The notes beneath the pieces are model-generated. The model was given only the letters and a program-made list of their open reading frames with translations. It made no database searches and was not told the DNA's origin. Both the position numbers and the translations under genes were made by a program. From Pseudomonadota bacterium (GTDB taxonomy: Bacteria > Pseudomonadota > Gammaproteobacteria > Burkholderiales > Burkholderiaceae_C): a stretch of DNA of 34,333 nucleotides. Position 1 is the first letter of the stretch; every line of letters begins with the position of its first letter. Location: contig JAJZWA010000024.1 of assembly GCA_021846965.1 (NCBI GenBank), forward strand, positions 18,393 to 52,725, written 5' to 3'. Shown here one piece after another: positions 7,511-16,124 of the stretch.

Positions 7511-8488
7511 ATGTCGTCCATCATCCGCCGCGGGCTGCTGGCCCTCGGGATTGCCGCCGCTTCGTGGAGCGTGAGCACTCCGGCCGCCCTGGCCGCCTTC
7601 CCCGACCAGCCGGTGCACATCGTGGTGCCCTTCGCGCCCGGTGGCGGCACCGATCTGGTGTCCCGTGCGCTGGGCGTGGGCATGTCGCGCTATCTCGGCC
7701 AGCCGGTGGTGATCGACAACCGGCCCGGCGCGGGAACCATCATCGGCGCGACCGACGTGGCGCGCAGCAAGCCCGACGGCTACACCCTGGTGATGCACAC
7801 CTTCGCCTTCGTCGTGAACCCCAGTCTGCACAAGCATCTTCCCTACTCCACGTCGAAGGGGTTCACGCCGGTGTCGCTGATCGCGAGGGGCCCCACCGTG
7901 CTCGTGGTGCCGGTCAACAGTCCCTTCCGATCGGTGCAGGACATCATCGCCACGGCCAAGGCCCACCCCGGCCAGGTGACCTTCGGCACCCAGGGGGTGG
8001 GAACCTCGGCCGACATGGCAGCCGAACTGCTGGACAACCTGGCCGGCATCAAGATGACCCAGATTCCGTTCAAGGGCGCCGGTCCGGCACTCACGGACCT
8101 GCTGGGCGGACATCTGCAGATCATGTTCGGCACCGCCGCCGCGGTCTCCGATCTGGTGAAGACCGGCAAGCTGCGAGCCCTGGCCGTCACCAGTCCGGAG
8201 CCCTCGCCGGCCTTCCCCGGTGTTCCGACCATCGCGCAGACGGTGCCTGGCTATTCCATCGAGGCCTGGTATGGCCTGTTCGCACCTGCCGGCACGCCCC
8301 CCGCGGTGGTCGACAAGCTGCACGCGGCCGTGGTCCAGGCCGTGAAGAATCCCGAGTTCGCGCAGCGCATCCAGCACGAAGGGCTGAACATCGAAGCCAG
8401 TTCGCCCAAGGTGCTGGGCGACTTCGTGCATACCGAGGAAGCCCGCTGGCACAAGGTGGTCGAGGAAAACCACATCGAGATCAACTGA
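7511..8488 (+). CDS. Bug/TctC-family periplasmic substrate-binding protein of a tripartite tricarboxylate transporter
   Basis: This 325-residue exported binding protein has a Sec signal peptide at about residues 1-28 that ends TPAALA before AFPDQPVH. Family signatures follow: VHIVVPFAPGGGTDLVSR, RPGAGTIIGATDVARSKPDG, and the C-terminal GLFAPAGTPPAVVDKL. Bug proteins bind small carboxylates, often dicarboxylates or aromatic acids, in the periplasm and deliver them to a TctAB membrane pair. Here tctB and tctA lie at the far end of the same operon (16125-18130). An in-frame ATG exists at 7481, but the ATG at 7511 directly follows AGGAG (7500-7504) at 6 nt and begins a proper signal peptide, so it is preferred. 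This is the first gene of the operon facing iclR. The ligand is unknown. Confidence 0.92.
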   Translation: MSSIIRRGLLALGIAAASWSVSTPAALAAFPDQPVHIVVPFAPGGGTDLVSRALGVGMSRYLGQPVVIDNRPGAGTIIGATDVARSKPDGYTLVMHTFAFVVNPSLHKHLPYSTSKGFTPVSLIARGPTVLVVPVNSPFRSVQDIIATAKAHPGQVTFGTQGVGTSADMAAELLDNLAGIKMTQIPFKGAGPALTDLLGGHLQIMFGTAAAVSDLVKTGKLRALAVTSPEPSPAFPGVPTIAQTVPGYSIEAWYGLFAPAGTPPAVVDKLHAAVVQAVKNPEFAQRIQHEGLNIEASSPKVLGDFVHTEEARWHKVVEENHIEIN

Positions 8489-8509
8489 GCGCGCGGGACC
8501 GGGTCAGCC

Positions 8510-9301
8510 ATGAACTATGAACGGATTCGCTTCGAGCGCGATGCCCGGGTTGCGACCATTACCCTGGATCGCCCCGACAAGCGCAATGCGATGAACGATG
8601 AGATGCGCGCCGAGTTCCTGCATGCACTCGAACAGGTGGACCGGGATCGGGACATCCGAGCGCTGGTGCTTACCGGCTCCGGCAAGGCCTTCTGCGCGGG
8701 CGGGGACATCGCCGGCATGCGCGCACGCCTTAGCGCGCCTGCCGGCGAGGTCGGCATCCATGGCTGGCATCGGCAGCAGGGCGTGCACAAGGTGCAGGCC
8801 CTGCTCCACGGATTGGCGAAGCCCACCATCGCTGCGGTCAACGGTTCGGCGGCGGGCCTGGGGGCCGATACCGCGCTGGCCTGCGATTTCGTCATGGCCA
8901 GTGAACAGGCCAGCTTCAGCTGGTCCTATGTGCTGCGCGGAATCGTGCCCGACGGCGGCGGCTTGTATTTTCTGCCCCGCCGAACAGGGCTGGCCAGGGC
9001 CAAGGAGTTGATCTTCACGGGCCGCAAGGTGGACTGCGACGAGGCGCTCGCGCTGGGCATCGTCGATCGCGTGTGCGGCGCGGGGGAATTGCTGGAGCGG
9101 GCCCGCGCCTGGGCGCGCGAGCTCTGCGAGGCCTCGTCCACCGCCCTGGCGCTGGCCAAGGGCCTGCTGAATCGAAGTTTTGAATCCGGTGTGCACGAGG
9201 TGTTCACGCAGGGCAGCCTGGCCCAGGGGATTTGCTACACGAGCACCGAACACCGGGACGCGGTCCAGGCCTTCCTGTCACGTTCCACCGCCAAGGAATG
9301 A
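8510..9301 (+). CDS. enoyl-CoA hydratase/isomerase family protein, PaaG-like type
   Basis: This 263-residue crotonase-fold protein has an oxyanion-hole segment CAGGDIAGM near residues 62-70. The two catalytic glutamates of true enoyl-CoA hydratases are missing: D120 (GLGADTALACD) and Y140 (SWSYVLRG) occupy those places. Instead D148 sits in IVPDGGG, the arrangement of PaaG-type isomerases (LIPDCGG in PaaG, from memory), where an aspartate drives double-bond or oxepin isomerisation. An isomerase or other non-hydratase reaction is therefore more likely than hydration, and a competent hydratase is encoded two genes later. The ATG at 8510 is 21 nt after the binding-protein stop, with only a weak ribosome site. 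The stop overlaps an upstream in-frame ATG of the next gene (ATGA). Confidence 0.88.
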   Translation: MNYERIRFERDARVATITLDRPDKRNAMNDEMRAEFLHALEQVDRDRDIRALVLTGSGKAFCAGGDIAGMRARLSAPAGEVGIHGWHRQQGVHKVQALLHGLAKPTIAAVNGSAAGLGADTALACDFVMASEQASFSWSYVLRGIVPDGGGLYFLPRRTGLARAKELIFTGRKVDCDEALALGIVDRVCGAGELLERARAWARELCEASSTALALAKGLLNRSFESGVHEVFTQGSLAQGICYTSTEHRDAVQAFLSRSTAKE

Positions 9302-9306
9302 TCTTC

Positions 9307-11391
9307 ATGGATGCCATCGAACGACTTCTCAAGCCACGCAGCGTCGCGGTGATCGGAGCCTCCGGCGACGCGACCAAGACCTCCGGTCGGCCGGTGTCCT
9401 ACCTGCTCAAGCATCGGTTCGGGGGGGCCATTTATCCCGTCAATCCCAAGGTGCGGAGCATCGGGGATCTGCCCTGCTATGCCTCGGTGGACGCCTTGCC
9501 CTCGGTGCCGGACGTCGGAATCGTGCTGCTCGGCGCAGAGCGGGCGCACGTGGCCGTGCGGGAGCTTTCGCGCCTTGGCACCGCGGCGGCCATCGTGCTG
9601 GCCAGCGGCTACACCGAGGCGGGAGCCGAGGGAGCGCGACGCCAGAGCGAACTGCTCCAGGCGGCCGGCACGATGCGCTTGCTGGGCCCCAACACCATCG
9701 GCCTGGTGAACCTGACCGACGGTATCGTGCTGTCGGCGACGGGTGCTCTCGAAATGGACGAGTTTCCCGTCGGCTCGATCGGAGTGGTGTCGCAGAGCGG
9801 CGGCATCCTGGGCTCCTACCTCTCGCGCGCGGCAGCGCGCGGCATCGGCTTGTCCAAGTTGATTTCCACCAGCAATGAGGTCGATCTGGAGCTTGCGGAC
9901 TTCATCGATCATCTGGTGGATGACGAGGCCACGCGAGTCATCGCACTGTACGTGGAGACGGTACGCAACCCCGCGAAATTCCGGGCGGCGGCGTTGCGCG
10001 CGGCGCGGGCGGGCAAGCCGATCGTGGCCTTCAAGATCGGCCGATCCGAAGCCGGCGCCAAGGCCGCGGTTTCCCACACCGGAGCCATGGCTGGCGCGGA
10101 CCGGATGTACGACGCATGGTTTCGCCAGTTGGGCATCCTGCGGGTGCGCGGCTTCGACGACCTGCTGGACGTGTGCTCGGCGCTGGCCGCGCAGCGCAGC
10201 TTGCGTGGGCGACGCATCGCGGTACTGACCTCCACGGGGGGAGCCGGTACCCTGGTCTCCGATGAACTCGGTGTGGCGGGCTTCGAAACCCCGGCGCCCG
10301 ACGACGCCACCGCGGCGGCACTGCGATCCTTGCAGACAGGCGATCATGCGGTGCTGGACCGCAATCCCATCGACGTGACCCTGGCGGGGCTGCGGCCCGA
10401 TCTATTGCGTGGTGCCATACGCACGCTGCTTGCAAGCGAGGGCTACGACGCGCTGGTCAGCATCGTGGGCTCCTCCGCCCTGGCGATGCCGGAGCTCGTG
10501 GTCGAGGCGATCCAGGACTGCATGCATGCCTCGGACAAGCCCGTGCTGGCCTATGTAAGCCCCCACGCGCCAGCCATCCGGTCGCTGCTGAACCGGCGCG
10601 GGGTGCCTGCATTGACCACGGCCGAGGCTTGTGCGGCCGCGCTGGACGCCATGTGGCGTCGTGCGCGATGGAAGCTTCCGGAGGCGGGTCCGCCGCTCGC
10701 TCCGCTCGAATTCGGTGAGTTGCCCGCGGGGGCGCTTGACGAAGCCGGCGCCAAGGCGCTGTTCGGTCGATTCGGCATCGAGGCCCCACGCGAGATGGTG
10801 GTGCGTGATGCCGGACAGGCGCGCGACGCGGCCGAGCGCCTGGGTGGACGCGTTGCGCTGAAACTGCTGAGCACGCAGACCAGTCACAAGAGTGACATCG
10901 GCGGCGTGGCACTGGACTTGTCGCCTTCGGATGTCGGCCCCCGGCTCGATGCCATGCGTGAGGAGGTTCTGCGCAAGGCAGGGCTGCGGGCGGAGGGCTT
11001 TCTCGTGCAGGAGATGGTGCGGGGGGGCGTTGAGTTGATTCTCGGCATGCACCGCGACGCCCTGGGTAGCGCCGTGCTGCTGGGTGCCGGCGGAACCGGC
11101 GCCGAATTGCTCCAGGACACCACGCTGCGCCTGTTGCCCCCTGCCGGAGCCTTGGCGCCGACCGAGGCGCTGGAGATGTTGCGCGAGCTCAAGACCTGGC
11201 CCCTGCTCGACGGCTACCGCGGCGCAGACCGCGCCGATGTCGACGCGGCTGTCGCGGCCATCGTCGGATTCTCTCGCATGGTCGCCCAATTGGGGGAGCG
11301 ATTGATGGAAGCGGAAATCAACCCCCTGATCGTGCTGCGGGGCGGGCAGGGCGTGCGCGCGGTCGACGGCGTGGCCGTGCTGGGGAGCTGA
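9307..11391 (+). CDS. acyl-CoA synthetase (NDP/ADP-forming), fused alpha-beta acetate-CoA ligase type
   Basis: This 694-residue protein forms an acyl-CoA from a free acid, CoA and ATP through a phospho-histidine, releasing ADP and phosphate. The order is a CoA-binding Rossmann domain (KPRSVAVIGASG, residues 9-20), ligase domains with the catalytic H257 in AVSHTGAMAG, then an ATP-grasp domain containing SHKSDIGGVAL, the second histidine of the swinging-loop mechanism. It belongs to the ACD superfamily with both subunits on one chain. In this operon it should activate the imported acid. The ATG at 9307 has AAGGA (9293-9297) at 9 nt; the ATG at 9298 overlaps the previous stop but sits directly on that site, so 9307 is preferred. 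The next gene starts 4 nt after the stop. The acid substrate is not known. Confidence 0.88.
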   Translation: MDAIERLLKPRSVAVIGASGDATKTSGRPVSYLLKHRFGGAIYPVNPKVRSIGDLPCYASVDALPSVPDVGIVLLGAERAHVAVRELSRLGTAAAIVLASGYTEAGAEGARRQSELLQAAGTMRLLGPNTIGLVNLTDGIVLSATGALEMDEFPVGSIGVVSQSGGILGSYLSRAAARGIGLSKLISTSNEVDLELADFIDHLVDDEATRVIALYVETVRNPAKFRAAALRAARAGKPIVAFKIGRSEAGAKAAVSHTGAMAGADRMYDAWFRQLGILRVRGFDDLLDVCSALAAQRSLRGRRIAVLTSTGGAGTLVSDELGVAGFETPAPDDATAAALRSLQTGDHAVLDRNPIDVTLAGLRPDLLRGAIRTLLASEGYDALVSIVGSSALAMPELVVEAIQDCMHASDKPVLAYVSPHAPAIRSLLNRRGVPALTTAEACAAALDAMWRRARWKLPEAGPPLAPLEFGELPAGALDEAGAKALFGRFGIEAPREMVVRDAGQARDAAERLGGRVALKLLSTQTSHKSDIGGVALDLSPSDVGPRLDAMREEVLRKAGLRAEGFLVQEMVRGGVELILGMHRDALGSAVLLGAGGTGAELLQDTTLRLLPPAGALAPTEALEMLRELKTWPLLDGYRGADRADVDAAVAAIVGFSRMVAQLGERLMEAEINPLIVLRGGQGVRAVDGVAVLGS

Positions 11392-11395
11392 GGCG

Positions 11396-13462
11396 ATGCT
11401 GTCGACGCAGGGCGCCGGGGAGGCCTCGGTGATTCGCATCGAGCGCGAGGACGACGTGGCCGTGATCCTGATCGACCATCCGCCCGTGAACATCGGCGGG
11501 CTGGCCGTGCGACGAGGGGTCCTCGAGGCGATCGCGGCGCTCCGGGCCGATCCGACGCTGCGCGCGGGCGTCCTGATCGGTGCGGGAAGCTGCTTTGTCA
11601 GCGGTTCCGATCTCAGGGAATTCGACGCTCCCCTGCAAGATCCGCAGTGGCCCGAGGTGATCGCCGCCATCGAGGACGCCGGCAAGCCGATCGTCGCGGC
11701 CTTGCACGGAGTGGCCTTCGGCGGAGGCCTGGAGCTGGCGCTGGGTTGCGATGCGCGAATCGCTGCGTCCGGTACGCGCCTGGGCTTGCCCGAGGTCACG
11801 CTGGGCCTGATTCCTGGCGCGGGTGGTACCCAGCGCCTGCCGCGCCTGATCGGCGTGGAGCCGGCGTTGCGGCTGGTGTGCGAAGGGCAGGCGATCGACG
11901 CGTCGAAGGCCGCGGCGCTGGGTCTGATCGACGAAGAGGTGCCGCAGGCGCTGCGCGCCGCCGCGGTTCGTCTCGCGCGCTCGATGAAGGGGCGGAAGAA
12001 GCGACTGCGGGATCTCGAAGCTCCGGTGGGCGATGCGGATGGCCTGCGCCAGACGCTGGAGCGCTACCTGCGGCCCGGTCCCGGGCGTGGCGCCGTGCTC
12101 GCGGCCGCGCAGGCGGTGCAATGGGCCACCCAGCTGCCGGCGGCGCAGGGTCTGGAGCGCGAGCGCGCGCTCTTCCAGGAACTGCGCCGGACGCCCGAGG
12201 CGGAAGCCTTGCGCTACCTGTTCTTCGCCGAGCGCAGCAGCGCAAGGCACGAGGAGCTTCGCGGCGTGCGCCCTCGCGACCTGCGGCGCATCGGCGTGGT
12301 CGGGGCCGGTACCATGGGCCGCGGCATCGCGATCGCCGTGCTGGACGCGGGCCTGGAGGTGGTGCTCGTGGAGCGCGACAAGGCCGCGCTGGAAGCCGGG
12401 GTGGCTGCCGTCGCCCAGTGGTACCAGGGCCGCGTGCAGGCCGGCAAGCTGCACCCGGACCAGGCTTCGCGGCGCCAGGGCGCCCTGCGGCCCAGCCTGG
12501 ATTGGGCCGAGCTGGCCTCCGTGGACCTGGCGATCGAGGCCAGCTTCGAGGACCTGGAGGTCAAGCGCGAGGTGTTTGCCAGGCTCGATGCCGTGCTTCG
12601 ACCCGGCGCCGTCCTGGCCAGCAATACCTCCTACCTGGATCTCGATGCCCTGGCCGCGGCCACTGCGCGCGAGCAGGACGTGATCGGCTTGCACTTCTTC
12701 AGTCCGGCGCAGGTGATGCGCCTGCTGGAGGTCGTGCGAGGCCGCCGCAGCAGCCCCGAGGCGCTGGCCACGGGGCTGGCGCTCGGCGCCAGCCTGGGCA
12801 AACGTACCGTCCTGGCCCGGAATGCCTTCGGGTTCATTGGCAACCGCATCCATGCCGCGTATCGACGGCAATGTGAATACATGCTTGAGGAGGGCGCGGG
12901 CCTGCGGCAGATCGACCAGGCCCTCGAGTCCTTCGGATTCGCGATGGGCCCCTTCGCCGTGGCGGACCTGTCCGGCCTGGACATTGCCTGGCGCATGCGT
13001 CAGGCGCGCGGCCGTAAGCCTGGCGTGCGCTACGTGGAGATTCCGGACCTGCTGTGCGAGGCGGGCCGGCTGGGACGCAAGACCGGCGCCGGCTACTACC
13101 GCTACGAGCCATCGGGTGCCAGGCGCGAAGACCCCGAAGTCGAGTCCCTGGTGGCCGCCGCGCGCCGGCGCGCGGGAGTCCGTCCCCGGGATTTCCGCGC
13201 CGAGGAAATTCAGGAACGGGCCTTGGCGGCGATGGTCAACGAGGCCGCCCTGGTGCTCGAGGAGCAGGTGGCCAGGCGCGGCTCGGACATCGACGTCGTG
13301 CTGGTCAACGGCTTTGGCTTTCCGCGCTGGCGCGGCGGCCCGGTGCTTCATGCCCGCGGCCTCGGCCCGCAGGATCTGCACGCTCGCCTGGACGAGCTCG
13401 CGCGCTGCAGTGGACCCGGCTTCATGCGGGGTGACCCGAGCCGATTGTTCGATGAGGATTGA
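11396..13462 (+). CDS. bifunctional enoyl-CoA hydratase / 3-hydroxyacyl-CoA dehydrogenase (FadB/FadJ-like)
   Basis: This 688-residue fusion performs two beta-oxidation steps: hydration of 2-enoyl-CoA and NAD-dependent oxidation of the 3-hydroxyacyl-CoA. The N-terminal crotonase domain keeps both catalytic glutamates, E113 (GGGLELALGCD) and E133 (LPEVTLGLIPGAGG). The dehydrogenase begins near residue 294 with IGVVGAGTMGRG, then has the catalytic histidine in IGLHFFSPAQVMRLLEVV and the NRIHAAYRR helix. Two C-terminal 3HCDH domains complete it. FadB and FadJ are slightly longer (about 715-730). Unlike the PaaG-like gene upstream, its hydratase site looks intact. The ATG at 11396 follows GAGG only 2 nt away, so the start is tentative, but the crotonase fold begins soon after. 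The thiolase gene starts 4 nt after the stop. Confidence 0.92.
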   Translation: MLSTQGAGEASVIRIEREDDVAVILIDHPPVNIGGLAVRRGVLEAIAALRADPTLRAGVLIGAGSCFVSGSDLREFDAPLQDPQWPEVIAAIEDAGKPIVAALHGVAFGGGLELALGCDARIAASGTRLGLPEVTLGLIPGAGGTQRLPRLIGVEPALRLVCEGQAIDASKAAALGLIDEEVPQALRAAAVRLARSMKGRKKRLRDLEAPVGDADGLRQTLERYLRPGPGRGAVLAAAQAVQWATQLPAAQGLERERALFQELRRTPEAEALRYLFFAERSSARHEELRGVRPRDLRRIGVVGAGTMGRGIAIAVLDAGLEVVLVERDKAALEAGVAAVAQWYQGRVQAGKLHPDQASRRQGALRPSLDWAELASVDLAIEASFEDLEVKREVFARLDAVLRPGAVLASNTSYLDLDALAAATAREQDVIGLHFFSPAQVMRLLEVVRGRRSSPEALATGLALGASLGKRTVLARNAFGFIGNRIHAAYRRQCEYMLEEGAGLRQIDQALESFGFAMGPFAVADLSGLDIAWRMRQARGRKPGVRYVEIPDLLCEAGRLGRKTGAGYYRYEPSGARREDPEVESLVAAARRRAGVRPRDFRAEEIQERALAAMVNEAALVLEEQVARRGSDIDVVLVNGFGFPRWRGGPVLHARGLGPQDLHARLDELARCSGPGFMRGDPSRLFDED

Positions 13463-13466
13463 GACC

Positions 13467-14666
13467 ATGGACGCCTACATCTGCGACACCATTCGCACCC
13501 CCTTCGGTCGCTACGGGGGCAGCCTGGCGGCCATGCGAGCCGACGATCTGGGCGCGGTTCCGATCCGCGCCTTGATGATGCGCAATCCGCAAGTGGACTG
13601 GGATGCGCTGGATGACGTGATCCTGGGCTGCGCCAACCAGGCGGGCGAGGACAACCGCAATGTCGCCCGCATGAGTTCGCTGCTCGCCGGCCTTCCCGTG
13701 GGGATCCCTGGTGCCACGCTGAACCGCCTGTGCGGATCCGGGCTCGACGCCGTGGGCACTGCGGCGCGCGCCCTGAAGGCGGGGGAGGCTGGCCTGCTGA
13801 TCGCCGGCGGCGTCGAGAGCATGAGCCGGGCACCTTTCGTGGTGCCCAAGGCCGAGGATGCCTTCACACGAAAGGCCACCATGGAAGACACCACGATCGG
13901 CTGGCGCCTGGTCAATCCGGTCATGCGGGAGCGATACGGGGTGGACTCCATGCCCCAGACGGCGGAGAACGTGGCCGGGCGCTTCGGCATCGAGCGCGAG
14001 GCACAGGACCGCATGGCGCTGGCCTCGCAACGCAAGGCGCTGGCGGCGCGCGCCGCGGGCCTGCTCGCGCAGGAGATCGTTGCGGTGGAGTTGCCCCAGC
14101 GCAAGGGGCAGGCCCTGCGGGTCGAGGAGGACGAGCACCCGCGCGAGACCAGCCTGCAGCTGCTTGCGGGCCTCAAGGGCGTGGTGCGCCCCGATGGAAC
14201 CGTCACGGCAGGCAATTCCTCGGGGGTCAACGATGGCGCCTGTGCCCTGTTGCTGGCAAGCGAGGCGACGGCCTGCAGGCAGGGACTGCAGCCCCTGGCG
14301 CGCGTGGTGGCCATGGCCACTGCCGGCGTCGAGCCGGCCATCATGGGCATGGGGCCGGTGCCGGCCACGCGCAAGGTTCTCGCGGCCTGCGGCCTGCGCC
14401 TGAAGGATCTGGATCTGATCGAACTCAACGAAGCCTTCGCAGCCCAGGGTCTGGCGGTGTTGCGCGAGCTCGGACTGGCCGATGATGACCCGCGGGTGAA
14501 CCCGCAGGGCGGCGCCATCGCACTGGGCCATCCGCTGGGAGCATCGGGGGCGCGCCTTGCCGGAACCGCGGTGCGGCAGCTTCAACGAAACGGGGGACGC
14601 TACGCCTTGTGCACCATGTGCGTGGGCGTGGGGCAGGGCGTGGCGCTCGTGCTGGAGCGCGTATGA
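13467..14666 (+). CDS. 3-oxoacyl-CoA thiolase, 3-oxoadipyl-CoA thiolase (PcaF)-like
   Basis: This 399-residue thiolase cleaves a 3-oxoacyl-CoA with CoA to acetyl-CoA and a shortened acyl-CoA. The nucleophile is C89 (LNRLCGSG), the active-site histidine is H355 (ALGHPLGASGAR) and the second cysteine is C385 (CTMCVGVGQG); NEAFAAQG is also present. The segments CANQAGEDNRNVARM and IEDTTIGWR-like (here MEDTTIGWRLVNP) are characteristic of 3-oxoadipyl-CoA thiolases such as PcaF, so a dicarboxylyl-CoA substrate is plausible. No protocatechuate or catechol genes are nearby, so the symbol pcaF is withheld. The ATG at 13467 follows GAGG (13454-13457) at 9 nt. The frame is open back to 12822 inside the previous gene, but that is a shadow. 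The stop lies inside a 15-bp tandem repeat. Confidence 0.9.
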   Translation: MDAYICDTIRTPFGRYGGSLAAMRADDLGAVPIRALMMRNPQVDWDALDDVILGCANQAGEDNRNVARMSSLLAGLPVGIPGATLNRLCGSGLDAVGTAARALKAGEAGLLIAGGVESMSRAPFVVPKAEDAFTRKATMEDTTIGWRLVNPVMRERYGVDSMPQTAENVAGRFGIEREAQDRMALASQRKALAARAAGLLAQEIVAVELPQRKGQALRVEEDEHPRETSLQLLAGLKGVVRPDGTVTAGNSSGVNDGACALLLASEATACRQGLQPLARVVAMATAGVEPAIMGMGPVPATRKVLAACGLRLKDLDLIELNEAFAAQGLAVLRELGLADDDPRVNPQGGAIALGHPLGASGARLAGTAVRQLQRNGGRYALCTMCVGVGQGVALVLERV

Positions 14667-14692
14667 ACCGAGCATGCATGAACCGAGCATGC
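14663..14692 (+). repeat. perfect 15-bp tandem duplication at the thiolase stop
   Basis: ATGAACCGAGCATGC occurs twice head to tail (14663-14677 and 14678-14692). The first copy begins ATGA and includes the TGA stop of the thiolase gene. Reading from its ATG gives a 23-codon ORF that encodes MNRAC twice and ends at 14734, past the ATG of the MmgE/PrpD gene at 14725. The ORF could be a slippage by-product or a translational coupler; its expression is unknown. Confidence 0.85.
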
Positions 14693-14724
14693 GGCGCCTT
14701 CATCGGCGCGGGGGGAGCCATTCC

Positions 14725-16065
14725 ATGTATGTGACAGAGATTCTGGGCCGCTATGCCTCGGGGCTGCGGCACGATGCGCCTTCGCCCGACGTGCTGCATC
14801 ATGCCAAGAGGGCGGTCGTCGATTGGTTCGCAGCCGCCCATGCCGGTTTGCGGGCCGCGCCGGTCCCGATGCTCGAGAAGGTGCTGGCCGAGGACCTGGG
14901 TCGTGGAGCCTGTGTCCTGTTGCGAGGCGGCGCGGCGACCGCCCGGGCCGCCGCCCTGCTGCACGGCGCCGCGGCGCACGCTGCAGAGGTGGACGACAGC
15001 TTCCGCGACGCCATGATCCATCCCGGCGCGGCCACCGTCGCGGCGGCTCTCGCGGTGGCGCAGGAAACCGGTTGCAGCGGCCGGCAATTCCTGTGCGGCG
15101 TGGTGGCGGGCTACGAAGTGTCCACGCGCATCGGCCTGGCCATGGGACCCTCCCACTACCGGCACTGGCACAACAGCGGAACCATCGGAACGTTCGGCGC
15201 CGCTGCATCCGCGGGCGTCGCGCTGGCGCTGGACGCCTCGACCCTGGCCCATGCCTTGGCCACCGCCGCCACCTTCGCGGCAGGCTTGCAGCAGGCCTTC
15301 CGCATGGACTCCATGTCCAAGCCCCTGCACACAGGACGGGCCGCCGAGGCCGGCGTGCTGGCGGCGCAGCTCGCCGCGGCGGGGACCACCGGCGGCCTGG
15401 ACGTGCTCGAAGGCGAATCGGGCATGGGCGCGGCCATGAGCGACGAGGCCGACTGGTCGCGCATCGGCGACACGCTGGGGAGGGATTTTCACATCGCGCG
15501 GCTCACCGTGAAGAACCATGTGGGGGTCGGTCATTCCTTCGCGGCGATCGATGCGGTGCTGGCCTTGCGAGCGCGCCACGGACTGCGCGCGCATCAGGTG
15601 CGCGAGCTCCTGGTGGAAACCTACGGCACGGCTCTTCGCATGGCGAGTTGCGAGACGCCCAGCACCCCGAACGAAGCGCGCTTCAGCTTGCGCTATGCGG
15701 TGGCGGCTGCGCTCGTGCAGGGCAGCCTGCGCTTGGACGCCTACGATCCCGCGCGCATGCAGGACCCCGCGCTGCGCGAATTGATGCCGCGCATTCGCCT
15801 GTGCGTCGATCCCGACATGGATCGGGCCTATCCGGGCAAGCGCTCCGCGCGCGTCACGGTGAGGCGAATGGACGAGGCGCTGCTCACGCACTGGCAGGAA
15901 CACCGCCGGGGAGACCCGGAGCTCGCGCTCAGCGACGCCGAACTGAGCGAGAAGTTTCAGGATCTCGTGGCCCCCGTGCTGGGCACGCAAGCCGCTCGGG
16001 CCTTGCTGACGAAGCTCTGGGGCCTGGACCGCTGCGAGGACCTGAGGGACCTCGGTCGTCGTTGA
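14725..16065 (+). CDS. MmgE/PrpD family protein
   Basis: This 446-residue protein has the length and pattern of the MmgE/PrpD family: DVLHHAKRAVVDWFAAAHAG near the N terminus, AAHAAEVDDSFRDAMIHPGA with its aspartates and histidine, HNSGTIGTFGAAAS, SKPLHTGRAAEAGVLAA, and KNHVGVGHSF. Known members are 2-methylcitrate dehydratase, cis-aconitate decarboxylase and iminodisuccinate epimerase, all acting on polycarboxylates. In this operon it may dehydrate, isomerise or decarboxylate the imported acid or an intermediate, but the reaction cannot be read. The start at ATG 14725 follows GGGGGAG (14711-14717) at 7 nt; the frame is open upstream to 14557 inside the thiolase gene, which is rejected. TctB follows after 59 nt. 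Confidence 0.87.
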   Translation: MYVTEILGRYASGLRHDAPSPDVLHHAKRAVVDWFAAAHAGLRAAPVPMLEKVLAEDLGRGACVLLRGGAATARAAALLHGAAAHAAEVDDSFRDAMIHPGAATVAAALAVAQETGCSGRQFLCGVVAGYEVSTRIGLAMGPSHYRHWHNSGTIGTFGAAASAGVALALDASTLAHALATAATFAAGLQQAFRMDSMSKPLHTGRAAEAGVLAAQLAAAGTTGGLDVLEGESGMGAAMSDEADWSRIGDTLGRDFHIARLTVKNHVGVGHSFAAIDAVLALRARHGLRAHQVRELLVETYGTALRMASCETPSTPNEARFSLRYAVAAALVQGSLRLDAYDPARMQDPALRELMPRIRLCVDPDMDRAYPGKRSARVTVRRMDEALLTHWQEHRRGDPELALSDAELSEKFQDLVAPVLGTQAARALLTKLWGLDRCEDLRDLGRR

Positions 16066-16124
16066 CCCGGGCATGAAACGCCGTGGCCGAATGCGCCGCG
16101 GCACGAACAACAAGGAGACAAGCC

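Noticed and set aside
11318-13468. 716-codon open frame antisense to the FadJ-like gene
   Set aside because: It is a shadow of the real gene with low-complexity composition and no ribosome site or domain.
13467-14666. Assigning the thiolase as pcaF of the beta-ketoadipate pathway
   Set aside because: The motifs resemble PcaF, but no aromatic ring-cleavage or CoA-transferase genes are present, so only the family and likely dicarboxylyl preference are stated.
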